From: Roseateles sp049532965
GTDB taxonomy: Bacteria > Pseudomonadota > Gammaproteobacteria > Burkholderiales > Burkholderiaceae_C
Direction of reading: 5' to 3'
DNA length: 64,000 nucleotides
NCBI RefSeq assembly: GCF_049532965.1
Contig: NZ_CP186694.1
Coordinates: 5,518,001-5,582,000 of the forward strand
The notes beneath the pieces are model-generated. The model did no database searches. It worked only from the letters and a program-made list of their open reading frames with translations, and was not told the origin of the DNA. Of this stretch, positions 17,185 to 26,882 are shown piece by piece. Each line of letters begins with the position of its first letter. Positions within the stretch are counted from its first letter, which is position 1. The translations under genes and the position numbers were made by a program.

Positions 17185-17329
17185 GCCGACTGCGCGTGGG
17201 CCGGGGGGCTCGACACGTCCAATCTCGGCCCCCTTGGCGCGTCAGCTTAGCGGCTGATTCGTCTGTCGTCCTCACCATGTTCGGTAAGGAAACGAAAGGG
17301 TGTGGCGCCTGTGCAATAGTTGACGCCTG

Positions 17330-19516
17330 TTGTCCGCCCACGAAGAACTCACCGTGAACCTCTCGCCACAGGCCCTCGATCGTCCTTCCGAGCGTGTTTC
17401 CGACGGCGCTCCCGGTCGTGCCCTCGACCGCCCCGATCCGGCCCCCGCTCCGACCTCCTCGCTGGGCACGGCCCCGGGCGTGGAGCCGTCCGCCGGCTCC
17501 GGGACCCGTGTGGTCAGGGGCGCCTGTCCGCATGATTGCCCCGACACCTGCGCGCTGCGCATCACGGTCGAGGACGGCAAGGTGGTGAAGGTCCAGGGCC
17601 AGCCCGACCATCCGAGCACCCATGGCGCGCTCTGCACGAAGGTGTCGCGCTACCCCGAGCGGACCTACCACGAGGAACGCGTGCTGCATCCGCTCAAGCG
17701 CGTCAGCGCCAAGCACGAGCCGCCGCGCTTCGAGCGCATCGGCTGGGACCAGGCGATCGCGGAGATCGCCGGCCGGCTGAAGGCCATCGCCGCGCGCGCT
17801 CCTCAGGCCATCCTGCCGTACAGCTATGCGGGCACGATGGGCCTGCTGCAGGGCGAGGCGATGGCGGGGCGCTTCTTCAACCGGCTGGGCGCCTCCTGCC
17901 TGGACCGCACCATCTGCGCCTCGGCCGGTGCCGCTGCATTGACGGCGACCTATGGGCACAAGGTCGGCATGCACCTGCCGTTCTTCGCCGAGGCGAAGCT
18001 GATCGTGATCTGGGGCAGCAACTCGATCGCGTCCAACCTGCATTTCTGGACGTTCGCGAACCAGGCCAAGCGCACTGGGGCGAAGCTGGTCTGCATCGAT
18101 CCCCGCAAGACGGAAACCGCCGACAAGTGCCATCAGCACCTCGCGCTGCTGCCCGGCACCGACGGTGCGCTGGCGTTGGGGCTGATGCGCGAGCTGATCG
18201 TGAACGACTGGCTGGACGCGGACTACATCGCCCGGCATGTCGAGGGCTGGGAGGAATTGCGTGACAAGGCGCTGGCGTGGACGCCGGAGCGCACCGCGGT
18301 CGAATGCGGCCTGACGGCGGACGAGGTGCGCGGGCTCGCGCGCGATTACGCGACGCTGTCGCCGGCCGCCATTCGCCTGAACTACGGCATGCAGCGGGTG
18401 CGCGGCGGCGGCAATGCGGTGCGGCTGATCGCGCTGCTCCCGTGCCTGACCGGCGCCTGGCGGCATCGGGCGGGCGGGATGCTGCTGTCGAGCTCGGGCT
18501 GGTTCGCACCGTTCAAGAATCCGGCGCTCGAGCGGCCCGAACTGCGCGGCGGCCGCCCCACGCGGACGATCAACATGAGCACCATTGGCGACGACCTGCT
18601 GCGCGAGGCATCGCCGGCGTTCGGCCCGAAGATCGAGGCGCTGGTCGTCTACAACAGCAATCCGGTGGCGGTCGCGCCGGAGTCGCCCAAGGTGGTGGCG
18701 GGTTTCCAGCGAGAGGACCTGCTGACGGTGGTGCTGGAGCACTTCATGACCGACACGGCCGACCTGGCCGACTACGTGCTGCCCGCGACGACGCAGCTGG
18801 AGCACCTGGACATCCACACCAGCTATGGACACACCGACGTGCTGGTGAACGAGCCGGCCGTGGCGCCGCTCGGCGAGGCGAAGCCGAACACGCAGATCTT
18901 CCGCGAGCTGGCGGCGGCGATGGGCTTCGACGAACCGGCGTTCCGCGACGATGACGAGGCCCTGCTGCGGCAGGCCTTCCGCGACGACATCGACCTGCAC
19001 CGGCTGCGCGAGCGCGGCTGGTTCAAGCTGCCCTTGCTCGAGGCCCCGTTCGCCGAGGGCGGCTTCCCGTCGGCGAGCGGCAAGGCCGACGCGCGCGGCG
19101 CGGACTATGTGCCGAACTACGAAAGCCGCGCCAGCGCGCCGGCGCTCGCGGCAAGGTATCCGCTGGCGATGATTTCGCCGCCGGCGCGCAACCACCTGAA
19201 CAGCACCTTCGTGAACGTGAAGAGCCTGCGCGACATCGAGGGCGAGCAGGTGCTCGAGATGAGCGAGGCGGATGCGGCGTCGCGCGGGCTCGGCGACGGG
19301 CAGTTGGTGCGCGTGTTCAACGACCGCGGCAGCTACGTGTGCCGGCTGGATGTCAGCAAGCGGGCGCGCCAGGGCGTGGTGCATGGGCTGGGCATCTGGT
19401 GGCGCAAGCTGGGAGCCGACGGGCGCAACGTCAACGAGGTCACGCACCAGCGGCTGACCGACATGGGCCGGGCGCCGTGCTTCTATGACTGCCTGGTCGA
19501 GGTGGCCGCGGCCTGA
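17330..19516 (+). CDS. molybdopterin oxidoreductase with N-terminal [4Fe-4S] site
   Basis: About 728-aa DMSO-reductase-superfamily catalytic subunit. The iron-sulfur motif 'GACPHDCPDTCALRI' with a further Cys in 'GALCTKVSRYPERT' is at about 63-105. It continues with 'FERIGWDQAIAEIAGRLKAI', 'YSYAGTMGLLQGEAM', 'LDRTICASAGAAAL' (active-site region), 'VIWGSNSIASNLHFW' and a C-terminal molydop-binding domain. There is no Tat signal, so it is probably cytoplasmic. The N-terminal 60 residues are Pro/Ser-rich; TTG 17330 and GTG 17354 are both possible starts and neither has a strong ribosome site. The family includes uncharacterised 'CPHDCPDTC' oxidoreductases; the substrate is unknown. Confidence 0.87.
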   Translation: MSAHEELTVNLSPQALDRPSERVSDGAPGRALDRPDPAPAPTSSLGTAPGVEPSAGSGTRVVRGACPHDCPDTCALRITVEDGKVVKVQGQPDHPSTHGALCTKVSRYPERTYHEERVLHPLKRVSAKHEPPRFERIGWDQAIAEIAGRLKAIAARAPQAILPYSYAGTMGLLQGEAMAGRFFNRLGASCLDRTICASAGAAALTATYGHKVGMHLPFFAEAKLIVIWGSNSIASNLHFWTFANQAKRTGAKLVCIDPRKTETADKCHQHLALLPGTDGALALGLMRELIVNDWLDADYIARHVEGWEELRDKALAWTPERTAVECGLTADEVRGLARDYATLSPAAIRLNYGMQRVRGGGNAVRLIALLPCLTGAWRHRAGGMLLSSSGWFAPFKNPALERPELRGGRPTRTINMSTIGDDLLREASPAFGPKIEALVVYNSNPVAVAPESPKVVAGFQREDLLTVVLEHFMTDTADLADYVLPATTQLEHLDIHTSYGHTDVLVNEPAVAPLGEAKPNTQIFRELAAAMGFDEPAFRDDDEALLRQAFRDDIDLHRLRERGWFKLPLLEAPFAEGGFPSASGKADARGADYVPNYESRASAPALAARYPLAMISPPARNHLNSTFVNVKSLRDIEGEQVLEMSEADAASRGLGDGQLVRVFNDRGSYVCRLDVSKRARQGVVHGLGIWWRKLGADGRNVNEVTHQRLTDMGRAPCFYDCLVEVAAA

Positions 19517-19533
19517 CCCGGCCGCGCAGCGCG

Positions 19534-20607
19534 ATGGCGGAACGCGAGCGCCCCGGGGCAACGGCGCGGCTCGCGGCGCTGCTGCTGTTGCTCGCGGCGG
19601 TGGCGCTGGGCGGTTGCGCCCAGATGTCGTACTACGGTCAGTCGCTGTCCGGGCACCTCTCGCTGGTGCGGGCCGCCAAGCCGGTCGACGAGTGGCTGGC
19701 CCGGAAGGACCTCGATCCCGAGGTGCGGTCGCAGCTGGTGCTGGCGAAGTCGCTGCGGGACTATGCATCGGTGGAGCTCAAGCTCCCGGACAACGACAGC
19801 TACCGCCGCTATGCCGACCTTCAGCGCGGCGCGGCGGTGTGGAACGTCGTCGCGACGCCGGAGCTGAGCCTGCAACTCAAGACCTGGTGCTATCTGGTGC
19901 TGGGCTGCGCCGGCTACCGCGGCTATTTCGATCCGGACGATGCCCGGGACCTGGCGCAGGCGCTGCGCAAGGAAGGGCTCGAGGTCCATGTGTATGGCGT
20001 GCCGGCGTATTCGTCGCTGGGTTGGAGCAACTGGCTGGGCGGGGACCCGCTGCTGAACACGTTCATCCGCTACCCGGAGGGGCAACTGGCGCGGATGATC
20101 TTTCATGAGCTCGCGCACCAGGTGGCCTATGCGAGCGACGACACCACGTTCAATGAAAGCTTCGCGACGGCGGTCGAGCAGATTGGTGTGGCGCGCTGGC
20201 TGAAGGACCGGCCCGAGGCGTTGCGCGAGGACGAGCAGTCAAGACGACGGCAGGACCAGATCCAGGGCTTGCTCAAGGCGACGCGCGAGCAATTGCGCAC
20301 GGTGTTCCGCAGCGCGGCCAGCGACGACGAGAAGCGGGCGGGCAAGGCGGCGGCCTTCGCGAAGCTGCGGGCGGACTACGAGGCGATGAAGCGCGAGCAG
20401 TGGCAGGGCGACGCGCGGTTCGACCGCTGGGTGCAGGGCCTGAACACGCCGGCGCTGGCGATCCAGGGCAGCTACACCGACCTGGTGCCGGACTTCGTCC
20501 GCCTGTTCGAGCGGCAAGGCGCGGACTGGGAGCGCTTCTACGCCGAGGTGAAGCGGCTGGCGCGCTTGCCGAAGGAGGAGCGGCGGGAAGAGCTGACGCG
20601 GAGATGA
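19534..20607 (+). CDS. putative lipoprotein aminopeptidase (PF10023/COG4324)
   Basis: 357 aa. The N-terminus carries a lipoprotein signal with lipobox 'ALGGCAQ', so the mature protein is probably lipid-anchored. The signature 'YYGQSLSGHLSLVRAAKPV' and the zinc motif HELAH in 'MIFHELAHQVAYASDDTTFN', followed by 'ESFATAVEQIG', identify the predicted aminopeptidase family PF10023. 'YRGYFDPDDARDLAQALRKE' is also conserved. It begins 17 nt after the oxidoreductase stop, same strand, and may be co-transcribed. Substrate unknown. Confidence 0.88.
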   Translation: MAERERPGATARLAALLLLLAAVALGGCAQMSYYGQSLSGHLSLVRAAKPVDEWLARKDLDPEVRSQLVLAKSLRDYASVELKLPDNDSYRRYADLQRGAAVWNVVATPELSLQLKTWCYLVLGCAGYRGYFDPDDARDLAQALRKEGLEVHVYGVPAYSSLGWSNWLGGDPLLNTFIRYPEGQLARMIFHELAHQVAYASDDTTFNESFATAVEQIGVARWLKDRPEALREDEQSRRRQDQIQGLLKATREQLRTVFRSAASDDEKRAGKAAAFAKLRADYEAMKREQWQGDARFDRWVQGLNTPALAIQGSYTDLVPDFVRLFERQGADWERFYAEVKRLARLPKEERREELTRR

Positions 20608-20725
20608 CGGAGCCACACTGGCGGGCGATGTGGGGAACGCTTGAGAAATGTCATGCCGATCAGCTCATCAGAACTGGGCACGGCTCATAGAGTAGTTGGC
20701 TTCTCATCTCCACGAAGGAGCCATC

Positions 20726-21085
20726 GTGATCGCGTTCAACCAGATTCGTCGGGCGACTCGGCCGACATGGCGTCCAAGCCAGGGCGCCGGGCCCAAGCTG
20801 GTGCCCGCCTGCTTCTACGGCTTCTCGCAACCGCGAAAGGGCAGTCCGGTTCTCGTGAAGGCGGGAGCGCAGCGGGTCCTCGAGTGGTGGCCTCACTCTC
20901 GACAGCAGGCGTTGTACGCGGCGATTGAAGCGGGCCGGCTCAGGTTCTTCCCGAAGGCGAACGGACATGAGATGGCGGCCTTGTCCCGGCGGTTTCAACA
21001 CCACTATGTGGTGGTGCGTCGCACACCCGACGGCATTGTCGTGACGGCGCTTTACAACGAGCTTCCGGTCTGGGGTGGCCATTGA
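20726..21085 (+). CDS. hypothetical protein upstream of a Shedu-like nuclease
   Basis: 119 aa, unrecognised. GAAGGAG at 20714-20720 is 5 nt before a GTG (20726), fixing the start at VIAFNQIRRATRP. The sequence contains 'RKGSPVLVKAGAQRVLEWWP' and 'RFQHHYVVVRRTPDGIVVTA'; many Trp/His/Arg residues, no membrane segment, no signal peptide. Base composition is lower in GC and codon use is less biased than in the flanks, which suggests acquired DNA. Its stop (21083-21085) nearly abuts the next start, so the two genes are translationally coupled. Confidence 0.6.
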   Translation: MIAFNQIRRATRPTWRPSQGAGPKLVPACFYGFSQPRKGSPVLVKAGAQRVLEWWPHSRQQALYAAIEAGRLRFFPKANGHEMAALSRRFQHHYVVVRRTPDGIVVTALYNELPVWGGH

Positions 21086-21087
21086 GC

Positions 21088-21939
21088 ATGGGAACCCGCG
21101 GCGTTCGTTGCAAGGAGCGCAAGGGGCTCCTTCGCGGCAACCAGTTTCATCGGTGCGCTCACACGCCTGACGATGTGATCGCGGCCGGACAAGCGTTGAC
21201 GCAATTGCTCGCAGAAGTCGGAAACGAGGGAATGGCGGAGATGCCGTTGCTTGAATGGCTCGGAACCTCCACGGCTCGCATTGCTCTTTTGGCCCACGCG
21301 GGGCGCCAGATCGTGCCGACGCATGTGGCCCGCGAGCTCTGTCTTGGTGATATGCGGGCGGACTTTGCGCTCCTGCAGATACCAAAGCATCCTTTGGCAA
21401 CGCCGCGTCTGCTCTTGGTCGAGTGCCAAGGAGCCCTGCCCAACTCGCTGTTCGAGAAGGGGAATCGGAAGTTGCTTTACTGGGGGAGGGACTTCCTTGA
21501 TGGCTTCAGCCAACTCGTGGACTGGCACTTCGTGGGCCACCACACCGCGTTGAATCAGGCGATATCGAGCTTGACCGCCGAATGCAGCCGGGTGATCGAG
21601 GTCTCGTTCCTGCTCGTGGTGGGGCTTCGGGAGTTCTCAAAGGATCACCTGTCGCAGCGTCGGCTGTTGGCCTGGACTACCACATTGACGATCGGCTCCA
21701 ATTTTCGGATCAGCCGCTTCGACGACATTGCGCAGGACGCGCTGAGCTGGGCGGCCGATTGCGCCGATTGGGCGGGTACGCAAGTCAGTCGTCCCACCAG
21801 GAAGGGAAGAGGTCGGCCCCTCCCTCCTCCGCGCAACCCCGGCGTCGGGGCGCATTCAGAAGCGATAGGCACCAGAAACGGCAAGGCCGCCCTTGAAGGG
21901 CGGCCCAAGAGTGCCTGCGTCCGTAGCGCCGGCGCCTGA
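21088..21939 (+). CDS. Shedu/DUF4263-like PD-(D/E)XK nuclease, candidate defence protein
   Basis: 283 aa. The block 'MRADFALLQIPKHPLATPRL', 'LLVECQGALPNSLFEKGNRK' and 'FLDGFSQLVDWHFVG' matches the layout of DUF4263 (Shedu SduA-type) nucleases: Asp92, Glu112-x-Gln114 and the Gln142 of FSQLVDW. 'VSFLLVVGLREFSKDHLSQR' follows as in that family. Shedu is an anti-phage system. A TTG at 21082 overlapping the previous stop is an alternative start. The last 50 residues are low-complexity and overlap a hairpin (21885-21905), so the C-terminus may be degraded or read-through. Family assignment is from motif recognition only. Confidence 0.6.
   Translation: MGTRGVRCKERKGLLRGNQFHRCAHTPDDVIAAGQALTQLLAEVGNEGMAEMPLLEWLGTSTARIALLAHAGRQIVPTHVARELCLGDMRADFALLQIPKHPLATPRLLLVECQGALPNSLFEKGNRKLLYWGRDFLDGFSQLVDWHFVGHHTALNQAISSLTAECSRVIEVSFLLVVGLREFSKDHLSQRRLLAWTTTLTIGSNFRISRFDDIAQDALSWAADCADWAGTQVSRPTRKGRGRPLPPPRNPGVGAHSEAIGTRNGKAALEGRPKSACVRSAGA
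21885..21905 (-). terminator. hairpin, probable terminator for the ACBP gene
   Basis: GGCCGCCCTT-G-AAGGGCGGCC is a near-perfect stem-loop. It lies 39 bp beyond the leftward acyl-CoA-binding protein stop and inside the 3' end of the rightward nuclease ORF, so the two convergent genes share it. There is no clean T-run, which lowers confidence. Confidence 0.5.
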
Positions 21940-21943
21940 CGAC

Positions 21944-22195
21944 TTACTTCAGGCCTTCCACGAGATCGATGTAGTCCTGCATCGCCTCGTCGCTGCTCTT
22001 GCCTTCGAGCGCCTTCCACGCGTCCCACTTGGCGCGGTTGACGAAGTCCGTCATGCCCGGGCGGTCGCCTTCCACGTCGCCGGCGGTCGCCTGCTTGAAC
22101 AGGGCATACAGCTTCAGCAGCGTCTGGTTGTCCGGCCGCTCGGGCAGGGTCTTGGAGTCCGCGACGGCGGCGTCGAATTGGTCCTTGAGGCTCAT
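21944..22195 (-). CDS. acyl-CoA-binding protein
   Basis: 83-aa cytosolic four-helix protein that binds long-chain acyl-CoA. Begins MSLKDQFDAAVADSKTLPER and has the family signature 'LLKLYALFKQATAGDVEGDR' and 'VNRAKWDAWKALEGKSSDEA'. The ATG at 22195 has GGGAGA upstream; the longer open frame lacks homology. It sits between a nuclease-like gene and the WS/DGAT acyltransferase and may supply its acyl-CoA. Confidence 0.92.
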   Translation of the reverse strand: MSLKDQFDAAVADSKTLPERPDNQTLLKLYALFKQATAGDVEGDRPGMTDFVNRAKWDAWKALEGKSSDEAMQDYIDLVEGLK

Positions 22196-22375
22196 GAGGG
22201 GTCTCCCTTGGCGGTGAGCGGGCGTCCCGTTGGCGACAATGGGACGGACGGCCGCCATGTTACCCACCCCATCCCCAGGAATTCCCTGCCGCGGACTGGG
22301 GCCGCCTCTCTAGATCGCGCATGATCGGCGCTTCATCCCAAGCCCGCCATCCCCCTGTCCGCCCAGGAGACCGCA

Positions 22376-23923
22376 TTGCCCAATCCCGCCGCGAACACCG
22401 ATACCGCCGCGTCCTCCACGAAGCCGCCCCGGGCGGCCAAGTCGCCCAGCGCCGCCCGCGGCGGGCGCACCGCCCTGCCTCGCGGCGCCGAGCCGATGTC
22501 CAAGGTCGACACCGCCTGGCTGCGGCTGGACACCGAGGCCAACCGGATGGTCATCCATGGCGTGCTGTTCCTCAAGCCGGCCATCGCACTCGACGCGCTG
22601 CGCGAACGCGTCGCCGAGCGCCTGCTGCGCTTCCCCCGCTTCCGGCAGCGTGTCGTCGAATCGGGCGACAGCGCCTGGTGGGTCGACGCGCAGGACCTGG
22701 ACATCGCCCGACATGTCGTCCCCGACACGCTCACCCGCCGCCGGGGGCGCTCGCTGGAGGTCGCGCTTCAGGAACGGCTGGCGGAACTGGCGGCCGAGCC
22801 GCTCGATCCCGGCCACCCGCTCTGGCGTCTGCATCTGATCGAGCACTACGACGGCAGCAGCGTGCTGATCGCGCGCGTGCATCACTGCATCGCCGATGGC
22901 ATCGCGCTGATCGCGGTGCTGCTCTCGATCACCGATGGGGGCGACGCCCCGCCGGAACCGCCCAGGCCGACGAAGGCCCTGCGGTCGAAGAACGGCACCG
23001 CGAGCCGGGCTACCCCGGCGCTTGACGAGACCGAACCCGAGTGGCTCGCCGATGCCATGGTCAAGCCGATCACGGCCTGGACCGTGCAGGAACTCCAGGC
23101 CCGGCCACACGGTCAGGGCGACTCCGGCCAGCCCGGTGTCAGCCCGGCCGAGCGACTGGGTCGTCGCGTGCTCGAGGACGCCGCCGCGCTGACCGACGCT
23201 CCCGACGACGCCAAGACCCGCCTCAAAGGCAAGGCCGGCCGTGCCAAACGGGTCGCCTGGGGCGCCCCGCTGCCGCTCGATGCGGTAAAGGCGGTCGGCA
23301 AGGCGATGAACGTCTCCGTGAACGATGTGCTGCTGAGCTGCGTCGCCGGCGCCCTGGGCCTCTACCTGCGCGAGCATGGCGACGATCCGGGCGGCCAGCA
23401 GCTGCGCGTGCTGGTGCCCGTCAACCTCCGTCCGCTGGAGACCGCGTGGCAGCTCGGCAACCGCTTCGGCATGGTGCCGCTGCCGCTGCCGGTCGGGGTG
23501 ACGAACCCCGCCAAGCGCCTGTATGCGGTGCATGCGCAGACGCAGGCGCTCAAGCAGAGCCTGCAGCCGGCGCTGTCGCTCGGCCTGATGGCGACCTCCG
23601 GCACGGTCGAGAAGGCGGCCCAGCGCGCGATGCTCAAGACGCTGTCGCGCAAGGCCACCGCACTCATGACGAACGTGCCGGGCCCCGCGCAGACGCTGCG
23701 GCTGTGCGGGTCCTCGGTCGAGCGGGTCATGTTCTGGGCACCGCAGGCCGGCGACATGAGCCTGGGGATCAGCATCCTGACCTACGCCGGCCAGGTGCAG
23801 TTCGGCCTCATCGCCGATGCCGGCCTGTGCCCCGATCCGGAGCGCATCGTGGCGCACTTCGATCCCGAGTTCCAGCAACTGCTGACGCTGGCGCTGATGC
23901 TGCCCTGGGAAGCGAAAGCCTGA
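22376..23923 (+). CDS. wax ester synthase / diacylglycerol acyltransferase (WS/DGAT) family
   Basis: 515 aa. The condensing-enzyme motif HHxxxDG is present as 'ARVHHCIADGIALIAVLLS'. Other family blocks are 'MSKVDTAWLRLDTEANRMVI' at the start of the domain, 'MNVSVNDVLLSCVAGALGLY', 'NLRPLETAWQLGNRFGMVPL' and the C-terminal 'TNVPGPAQTLRLCGSSVERV'. It transfers an acyl group from acyl-CoA to diacylglycerol or a long-chain alcohol for storage lipid. AGGAGA at 22365-22370 is 5 nt before a TTG, supporting the unusual TTG start. Divergent from the ACBP gene. The N-terminal 40 residues are low-complexity. Confidence 0.88.
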   Translation: MPNPAANTDTAASSTKPPRAAKSPSAARGGRTALPRGAEPMSKVDTAWLRLDTEANRMVIHGVLFLKPAIALDALRERVAERLLRFPRFRQRVVESGDSAWWVDAQDLDIARHVVPDTLTRRRGRSLEVALQERLAELAAEPLDPGHPLWRLHLIEHYDGSSVLIARVHHCIADGIALIAVLLSITDGGDAPPEPPRPTKALRSKNGTASRATPALDETEPEWLADAMVKPITAWTVQELQARPHGQGDSGQPGVSPAERLGRRVLEDAAALTDAPDDAKTRLKGKAGRAKRVAWGAPLPLDAVKAVGKAMNVSVNDVLLSCVAGALGLYLREHGDDPGGQQLRVLVPVNLRPLETAWQLGNRFGMVPLPLPVGVTNPAKRLYAVHAQTQALKQSLQPALSLGLMATSGTVEKAAQRAMLKTLSRKATALMTNVPGPAQTLRLCGSSVERVMFWAPQAGDMSLGISILTYAGQVQFGLIADAGLCPDPERIVAHFDPEFQQLLTLALMLPWEAKA

Positions 23924-23931
23924 CCCGAGGG

Positions 23932-24609
23932 TCAGGCCGTGCCCGTGCCGGCGCCCTGGGGCTGGTACTTCCCCGCCAGCTGGAACAGGTGGTCCCGCGA
24001 GGCTGGTTCCAGATAGGGCAGCAGCAGCCCCAGCACATGGAAGGCGCCACGCATCAGCGCCTCGCCGGCGCGGTCCGGTTCCAGCGCGTTGCGCGGGTCG
24101 CGCACGTATTCGTAGCTGAGCCAGTAGCTCAGCAGCACCACCATCGCGTTGGCGGTCGGCACGGCCTCGCGCACCTGCATCGTCAGCGCGCCGCTGGCCT
24201 GCAACCCGCCCAGCAGGCCCACCATCGCCTGCGTCTTCTGCTCCAGCACATGCTGGAAGTGCGTCTCGAGCTTGCGGTTCTTCGACAGCAGGTCGTTGAG
24301 GTCGCGGTAGAGGAAGCGGTGCTGCCAGATCAGTTCGAACAGCATGTGGAAGAACAGCCAGGCGTCCTCCACGTTGCGCACATTGCCCACGGCGCCGAGC
24401 AGCTCCGACAAGGCCTTGTCGTAGCGGTTGAACAACGCGTTGATCAGTTCATCCTTGGCCGGGTAGTGGTAGTACAGGTTGCCGGGCGAGATGCCGAGCT
24501 CCGCCGAAATCAGCGTGGTCGAGACGTTCGGCTCGCCGAAGCGATTGAAGAGGTCCAGCGTGACTTCGAGGATGCGTTCGGCGGTGCGGCGCGGCTTCTT
24601 GGTGGCCAT
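23932..24609 (-). CDS. TetR/AcrR-family transcriptional regulator
   Basis: 225 aa from the ATG at 24609 (MATKKPRRTAERILEVTLDL). The helix-turn-helix 'TTLISAELGISPGNLYYHYP' is at about 30-50, followed by 'AKDELINALFNRYDKAL' and a ligand-binding domain. The family includes lipid-linked repressors of transport or storage genes. It lies between the WS/DGAT gene (convergent) and the divergent ABC exporter, which it may control. There is no strong ribosome site at 24609; an in-frame extension to 24708 is less likely because it runs into the neighbouring promoter region. Confidence 0.85.
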   Translation of the reverse strand: MATKKPRRTAERILEVTLDLFNRFGEPNVSTTLISAELGISPGNLYYHYPAKDELINALFNRYDKALSELLGAVGNVRNVEDAWLFFHMLFELIWQHRFLYRDLNDLLSKNRKLETHFQHVLEQKTQAMVGLLGGLQASGALTMQVREAVPTANAMVVLLSYWLSYEYVRDPRNALEPDRAGEALMRGAFHVLGLLLPYLEPASRDHLFQLAGKYQPQGAGTGTA

Positions 24610-24689
24610 GGGCGTGGGAGGGAAGTGGCGGCATTCTGTCATGTCCCCAGGCGGGCACGGGGCAGGGGCGCTGCCTACAATCGCCGCCC

Positions 24690-25642
<953 letters not shown>

Positions 25643-25646
<4 letters not shown>

Positions 25647-26425
25647 GCGCCAGCCACTTCCCCATTCGCCTGGAGGGCGCGCGGACCTTGTTCTACAAGG
25701 AGGTGCTGCGTTTCTGGAAGGTGGCGTTCCAGACCGTGGGCGCCCCGGTGCTGACCGCGGTGCTCTACCTGCTCGTGTTCGGCCATGTGCTGGAGGACCA
25801 CGTCAAGGTCTACGGCAGCGTCGGCTACACCAGCTTCCTGATCCCGGGGCTGGTCATGATGAGCGTGCTGCAGAACGCGTTCGCCAACAGCAGTTCCTCG
25901 CTGATCCAGAGCAAGATCACCGGCAACCTGGTGTTCCTGCTGGTGACGCCGCTGTCGCACTGGGCGTGGTTCCTGGCCTATGTCGGCGCGTCCATCCTGC
26001 GCGGGCTGATGGTCGGCGCGGGCGTGTTCATCGCGACGGTCTGGTTCGCGCCGCCCGGCATGGCCCATCCGCTGTGGGTGCTGGCCTTCGCGGTGCTGGG
26101 GGCGGGGCTGATGGGCGCGCTCGGCCTGATCGCCGGCCTGTGGGCCGAGAAGTTCGACCAGATGGCCGCCTTCCAGAACTTCATCGTCATGCCGATGACC
26201 TTCCTCTCGGGCGTGTTCTATTCGGTGCACTCGCTGCCGCCGTTCTGGCAGGGCGTCAGCCATCTGAATCCGTTCTTCTACATGATCGACGGCTTCCGGC
26301 ATGGCTTCTTCGGCGTCAGCGACGCGTCGCCGTGGCTCAGCCTGGGCGTGGTGGCGATCGCCTTCGCGGCCGTCGCGGCGTTCGCGCTGGAGCTGCTGCG
26401 CCGCGGCTACAAGATCCGCCACTGA
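25643..26425 (+). CDS. ABC-2 type transporter permease (NodJ-like)
   Basis: 260-aa inner-membrane protein with six predicted TM segments, including 'VLTAVLYLLVFGHVL', 'GLVMMSVLQNAFANSSSSLI', 'AVLGAGLMGALGLIAGLWAE' and the ABC-2 signature 'NFIVMPMTFLSGVFYSVHSL'. Forms the exporter with the ATPase just upstream (4-nt overlap). Confidence 0.92.
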
Positions 26426-26499
26426 AACCCCGCCCTCGCGACCCGCGAAACCCGCCACCGGCGGGCGCATGGAACGCGCGAGTAGAATCCCGCCCCATC

Positions 26500-26766
26500 A
26501 TGGCCGACCCGACCCCCGCAGAAGTCCAGAGCTACATCGCCCAGGGGCTCGCTTGCAGCGAGCTCCAGGTGGAAGGCGACGGACGCCATTTCTTCGCGAC
26601 GATCGTGTCGGCCGAATTTGAAGGCCTGAGCCGGATCAAGCGCCACCAGCGCGTGTACCAGGCGCTGGGCGACCGCATGCGCGAGCAGATCCACGCGCTG
26701 TCGATGAAGACGCTGACCCCCGCCGAATTCGCGCAGCAAGGCAGCGCGCTGCATCACCATCACTGA
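26500..26766 (+). CDS. BolA/IbaG family protein
   Basis: 88 aa. 'VQSYIAQGLACSELQVEGDG', 'HFFATIVSAEFEGLSRIKRH' and 'RVYQALGDRM' match the BolA/IbaG fold with the invariant His-region (RHQRVYQALG) used for glutaredoxin Fe-S interaction. The C-terminus ends in four His. In Burkholderiales this small gene usually precedes murA and then hisG; here hisG follows directly after 116 bp, so murA has moved. Confidence 0.88.
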   Translation: MADPTPAEVQSYIAQGLACSELQVEGDGRHFFATIVSAEFEGLSRIKRHQRVYQALGDRMREQIHALSMKTLTPAEFAQQGSALHHHH

Positions 26767-26768
26767 AA

Positions 26769-26793
26769 GCCACCCGGCTTCGAGGCGGGTGGC
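26769..26793 (+). terminator. stem-loop between bolA and hisG
   Basis: GCCACCCG (26769-26776) and CGGGTGGC (26786-26793) form an 8-bp stem with a 9-nt loop immediately after the bolA stop. It lacks a following T-run, so it may be a weak terminator or an mRNA-stabilising hairpin that separates bolA from the his operon. Confidence 0.45.
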
Positions 26794-26882
26794 GGTGTGG
26801 CGCCGTCCGGTGAACCCGCTGCCGTCCCGCTGAACAGCCTGAAGCGCCTTGTCGCGAGGCGCGCGTTCACCGAGGACACCGC

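Noticed and set aside
15809..19768. 1319-codon minus-strand open frame across the binding-protein and oxidoreductase genes
   Set aside because: It crosses two recognisable genes on different frames and shows no domain; a codon-bias artefact.
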